A DNA stretch of 7,648 nucleotides from Betaproteobacteria bacterium (GTDB lineage: Bacteria; Pseudomonadota; Gammaproteobacteria; Burkholderiales; SG8-39), in NCBI GenBank assembly GCA_007280315.1, contig QYQC01000166.1, positions 1 to 7,648 on the forward strand, given 5' to 3'. Both the position numbers and the translations under genes were made by a program. The notes beneath the pieces are model-generated. The model searched no databases. It saw only the letters and a list, made by a program, of their open reading frames with translations, and was not told the origin of the DNA. Positions 5,787 through 7,648 of this stretch are shown in pieces. Within the stretch, counting starts at the first letter, position 1. The number at the start of each line of letters is the position of its first letter.

Positions 5787-7379
5787 CTACGTGGGTTTTA
5801 CCGAATCGCTGACGATGCTGGCATCGAACGTATCCATCAGGTCGCGCACGAACGCATCGCCTTGTATTGCCTCCAGCGCCTTGCCCTGGCGCGCCTGACG
5901 CTCGCTCTGCGCCTTTACCGCCGCGGTGTTGCCGCTGATCTCGCCGATCACGATCTTGAGCGCAATGGGTTTGCCGAATTGCTCCTGTAGTGCCGAGCGC
6001 AGCTTGTCCTGGTAGGTCCGCTCCGCAAGATGCTTGGCGGAAAATGCCAGACCGAGTTCCATGCTCTCGCCGTCGAAGCTGCGCAACTCGCTTTGCTGCG
6101 CCAGTTGCCTGGCAACGCCGCTGACGCGGAGTTGATCGGCGAGACCCGGCCAGTTCCCATCGAAGGCTGGCGCAGTCGCCACGGCAACCGCCGCGATGCC
6201 GCGCACCATGGGTTTGGCCGGTGCAGGCTTGGTGGGTGCCGAATCGCTGGAAATCCGGGACTGCTGCTTTGCCGGCGTGCTTACGCCTCCCGCCTCGGCC
6301 GGGCGAAACGCGAGCATGCGCATCAGGCTCATGCTGAATCCGGCATATTCGTCCGGCGCCAGCGCCAGATCGCGCCGGCCGTGCAGGGCAATCTGGTAAT
6401 GCAGCTGCAGTTCTTCCGCGTCGAACTGCTGCGCCAGCGCGAGGATGCGTTCGCGCTCGGGCAGATCCCGGCCCAGCGCCTCGGGCGCGCTCTGCGCCAG
6501 CGCGGTCTGATGCAACAGCGTCGCCAGGTCCTGCAGCGCACTGTCGAAAGAAAGGCTTCTGGTTTCCATCTCGCTCGCGACGGCGAGCATGGAACTAAGG
6601 TCCTGTTGCGCCAATCCTTCCAGCAGTTTGAACAGATAATCCTGATCGATCGCACCTAGCATGGCACGCACCGCTTCCTCGCTGAGCTTGCCGCCAGCGT
6701 AGGCCAGCGCCTGATCCAGCAACGACAGCGCGTCGCGCATGCTGCCTTGCGCGGCGCGGGCGATCAGGCGCAGCGCCGCCGGCTCGGTGTCGGTGTTTTC
6801 CTGCTGCAGAATGAAACCGAGGTGATCGAAGATCGCCTCGCGCGGCATCTGCTTCAGATTGAACTGCAGGCAGCGCGACAATACCGTAACCGGAATCTTC
6901 TCCGGTTCGGTAGTGGCAAGAATGAATTTGATGTGCTCCGGCGGCTCTTCCAGCGTCTTCAGCATCGCGTTGAAAGCCGAGCGCGACAGCATGTGCACCT
7001 CGTCGATTACATACACCTTGAAGCGCCCGCTGGTCGGCGTATATACCGAATTCTCGAGCAGCTGGCGCATTTCCTCGACTTTGGTATTGGTCGCCGCGTC
7101 GACCTCGATCAGGTCGACGAAGCGCCCGCTGTCGATCTCGGTACAGGCGGAGCAAACACCGCAGGGCGTGGAAGTAATGCCGGTCTCGCAATTGAGCGCT
7201 TTGGCCAGGATGCGCGCGATCGTCGTCTTGCCCACGCCGCGCGTGCCGGTGAACAGATAGGCGTGATGCAAGCGCTGCTGATCCAGCGCATGGGTGAGTG
7301 CGCGCACCACATGCTCCTGCCCGACCAGACTGGCAAAATTACGCGGGCGCCACTTGCGCGCGAGGACCTGGTAACTCAT
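5787..7379 (-). CDS. dnaX: DNA polymerase III subunit tau (DnaX)
   Basis: A 530-residue AAA+ clamp-loader subunit that opens and loads the beta clamp and, through its C-terminus, links polymerase cores to the DnaB helicase. The N-terminus MSYQVLARKWRP is diagnostic. Walker A is GTRGVGKT (45-52), zinc-binding Cys are at 64, 73, 76 and 79, Walker B is VIDEVH (124-129), sensor 1 lies in LATTEPEK (154-161), the arginine-finger SRC is at 168-170 and sensor 2 is GSMRDAL (212-218). The clamp-loader collar runs to about 360, a short Ala/Pro/Ser linker covers about 361-400, and a tau C-terminal domain that binds the polymerase alpha subunit runs from about 405 to the end. It is shorter than E. coli tau (643), mainly in the linker. 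No A-rich slippery heptamer is visible, so a frameshifted gamma form is not predicted. No clear Shine-Dalgarno precedes the ATG. Confidence 0.98.
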   Translation of the reverse strand: MSYQVLARKWRPRNFASLVGQEHVVRALTHALDQQRLHHAYLFTGTRGVGKTTIARILAKALNCETGITSTPCGVCSACTEIDSGRFVDLIEVDAATNTKVEEMRQLLENSVYTPTSGRFKVYVIDEVHMLSRSAFNAMLKTLEEPPEHIKFILATTEPEKIPVTVLSRCLQFNLKQMPREAIFDHLGFILQQENTDTEPAALRLIARAAQGSMRDALSLLDQALAYAGGKLSEEAVRAMLGAIDQDYLFKLLEGLAQQDLSSMLAVASEMETRSLSFDSALQDLATLLHQTALAQSAPEALGRDLPERERILALAQQFDAEELQLHYQIALHGRRDLALAPDEYAGFSMSLMRMLAFRPAEAGGVSTPAKQQSRISSDSAPTKPAPAKPMVRGIAAVAVATAPAFDGNWPGLADQLRVSGVARQLAQQSELRSFDGESMELGLAFSAKHLAERTYQDKLRSALQEQFGKPIALKIVIGEISGNTAAVKAQSERQARQGKALEAIQGDAFVRDLMDTFDASIVSDSVKPT

Positions 7380-7385
7380 GTTGAA

Positions 7386-7394
7386 ATTTTACCA
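7386..7394 (-). promoter_or_regulatory. Extended -10-like element abutting the dnaX start
   Basis: The minus strand reads TGGTAAAAT, an extended -10 (TGn followed by TAAAAT, 5 of 6 to TATAAT). Six nt then separate it from the ATG, so the predicted start would fall on or next to the A of the dnaX start codon. No good -35 is visible, but extended -10 promoters can work without one. Together with the missing Shine-Dalgarno this allows a leaderless dnaX mRNA. A promoter or read-through further upstream is the alternative. Confidence 0.3.
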
Positions 7395-7449
7395 GCGTCG
7401 CCGCGGTTGCGGAGAAAGGATTCCGGGAGCGCGGAACGATTTGCGCTAC

Positions 7450-7490
7450 ACCCTCACCCCTAGCCCCTCTCCCCTGCGGGGCGAGGGGAA
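7450..7490 (-). repeat. REP-like dispersed palindrome between ffs and dnaX
   Basis: The plus strand carries ACCCTCACCCCTAGCC followed by a strong imperfect palindrome: CCCCTCTCCCC (7464-7474), loop TGC, GGGGCGAGGGG (7478-7488), 10 of 11 pairs. The phrase CCCTCACCCC..CCCCTCTCCC is a familiar head of extragenic palindromes dispersed in many proteobacterial genomes, which is why I call it REP-like. Strand assignment is arbitrary. If transcribed with ffs or dnaX it forms a very stable hairpin. Confidence 0.6.
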
Positions 7491-7499
7491 CTTCGTGAA

Positions 7500-7521
7500 T
7501 CGCCTGCGCTGCGCCAGGCGA
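7500..7521 (-). terminator. Possible ffs 3' hairpin (non-canonical terminator)
   Basis: An inverted repeat CGCCTG (7501-7506) and CAGGCG (7515-7520), extendable by one A:T pair, with an 8-nt loop, starts 15 nt after the 4.5S RNA 3' end. No T-run follows on the minus strand, so intrinsic termination is doubtful. It may act in 3' trimming, or together with the REP-like hairpin immediately downstream as a tandem transcription barrier. Confidence 0.35.
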
Positions 7522-7536
7522 CTAATCTTTGTGGAT

Positions 7537-7632
7537 GGCGAGCCGGACCCCCGGCACTTACAGTAAATAGCTGTGGCTGCTTCCTTCCGGACCTGACCAG
7601 GTTCACTACGCTGCAATGCGGGGCGGCCCGCC
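7537..7632 (-). ncRNA. ffs: Signal recognition particle 4.5S RNA
   Basis: The minus strand contains the universally conserved SRP domain IV, including CCTGGTCAGGTCCGGAAGG followed by AAGCAGCC, with the GGAA tetraloop and the asymmetric loop bound by Ffh. The ends pair perfectly: GGCGGGCCG (7624-7632) with CGGCTCGCC (7537-7545). A second helix follows, GCATTGCAG with CTGTAAGTGC. This gives a single long hairpin of about 96 nt, somewhat shorter than the 114 nt of E. coli. The RNA joins Ffh to target membrane proteins co-translationally to FtsY. The 5' end is set by helix pairing and by the -10 box seven nt upstream; up to about 4 nt more may be present at the 3' end. Proximity to dnaX is common in proteobacteria. 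Confidence 0.96.
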
Positions 7633-7638
7633 GATGCC

Positions 7639-7644
7639 ATTATG
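7639..7644 (-). promoter_or_regulatory. -10 box of the ffs promoter
   Basis: CATAAT on the minus strand (5 of 6 to TATAAT) lies six nt before G7632, the first base of the perfect 5'/3' closing helix of the 4.5S RNA. This is the correct spacing for a transcription start. The -35 would fall beyond the right edge of the window and cannot be checked. Confidence 0.6.
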
Positions 7645-7648
7645 AACG

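Overview
The window looks like a chromosomal segment from a GC-rich proteobacterium, most likely a betaproteobacterium. The reasons are the 16S 5' end, the ffs-dnaX-ybaB-recR gene order, and the very close matches of RecR, DnaX and YbaB to proteobacterial families. This placement is inference from recognised motifs; no search was run. Every gene I can support lies on the minus strand, so transcription runs from right to left.

Right end (about 7380-7648): the gene for the 4.5S signal recognition particle RNA (ffs), preceded by a -10 box. It is followed by a GC-rich hairpin and a REP-like palindrome of a kind dispersed in many proteobacterial genomes. The dnaX start codon sits just after an extended -10-like sequence. 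Middle (4690-7379): dnaX (clamp-loader tau subunit), ybaB (nucleoid-associated protein) and recR (recombination mediator), a classical replication and repair cluster. recR has no good ribosome binding site of its own. Its start overlaps the stop of a possible 17-codon ORF, which does have one.

Left-middle (601-4693): a metabolic module. A class III (CaiB/BaiF) CoA-transferase starts with GTG inside the recR stop codon. It is followed by a three-gene ABC importer of the nitrate/sulfonate/taurine type: secreted NMT1/THI5-like binding protein, ATPase and permease. The substrate cannot be read from sequence; an organic acid that the CoA-transferase then activates is a reasonable hypothesis. A stem-loop with a short T-run follows the permease and probably ends this transcription unit.

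Left end (1-444): a near-perfect sigma70 promoter, initiator tRNA-fMet, a boxA antitermination site 12 nt after the tRNA, a leader of about 280 nt, and the first 22 nt of 16S rRNA, cut by the window edge. I see no other good promoter between the tRNA and the 16S. The tRNA-fMet therefore appears to be the first gene of the ribosomal RNA operon, which is the most interesting arrangement here. I found no mobile element, CRISPR array, toxin-antitoxin pair, defence gene or phage gene.
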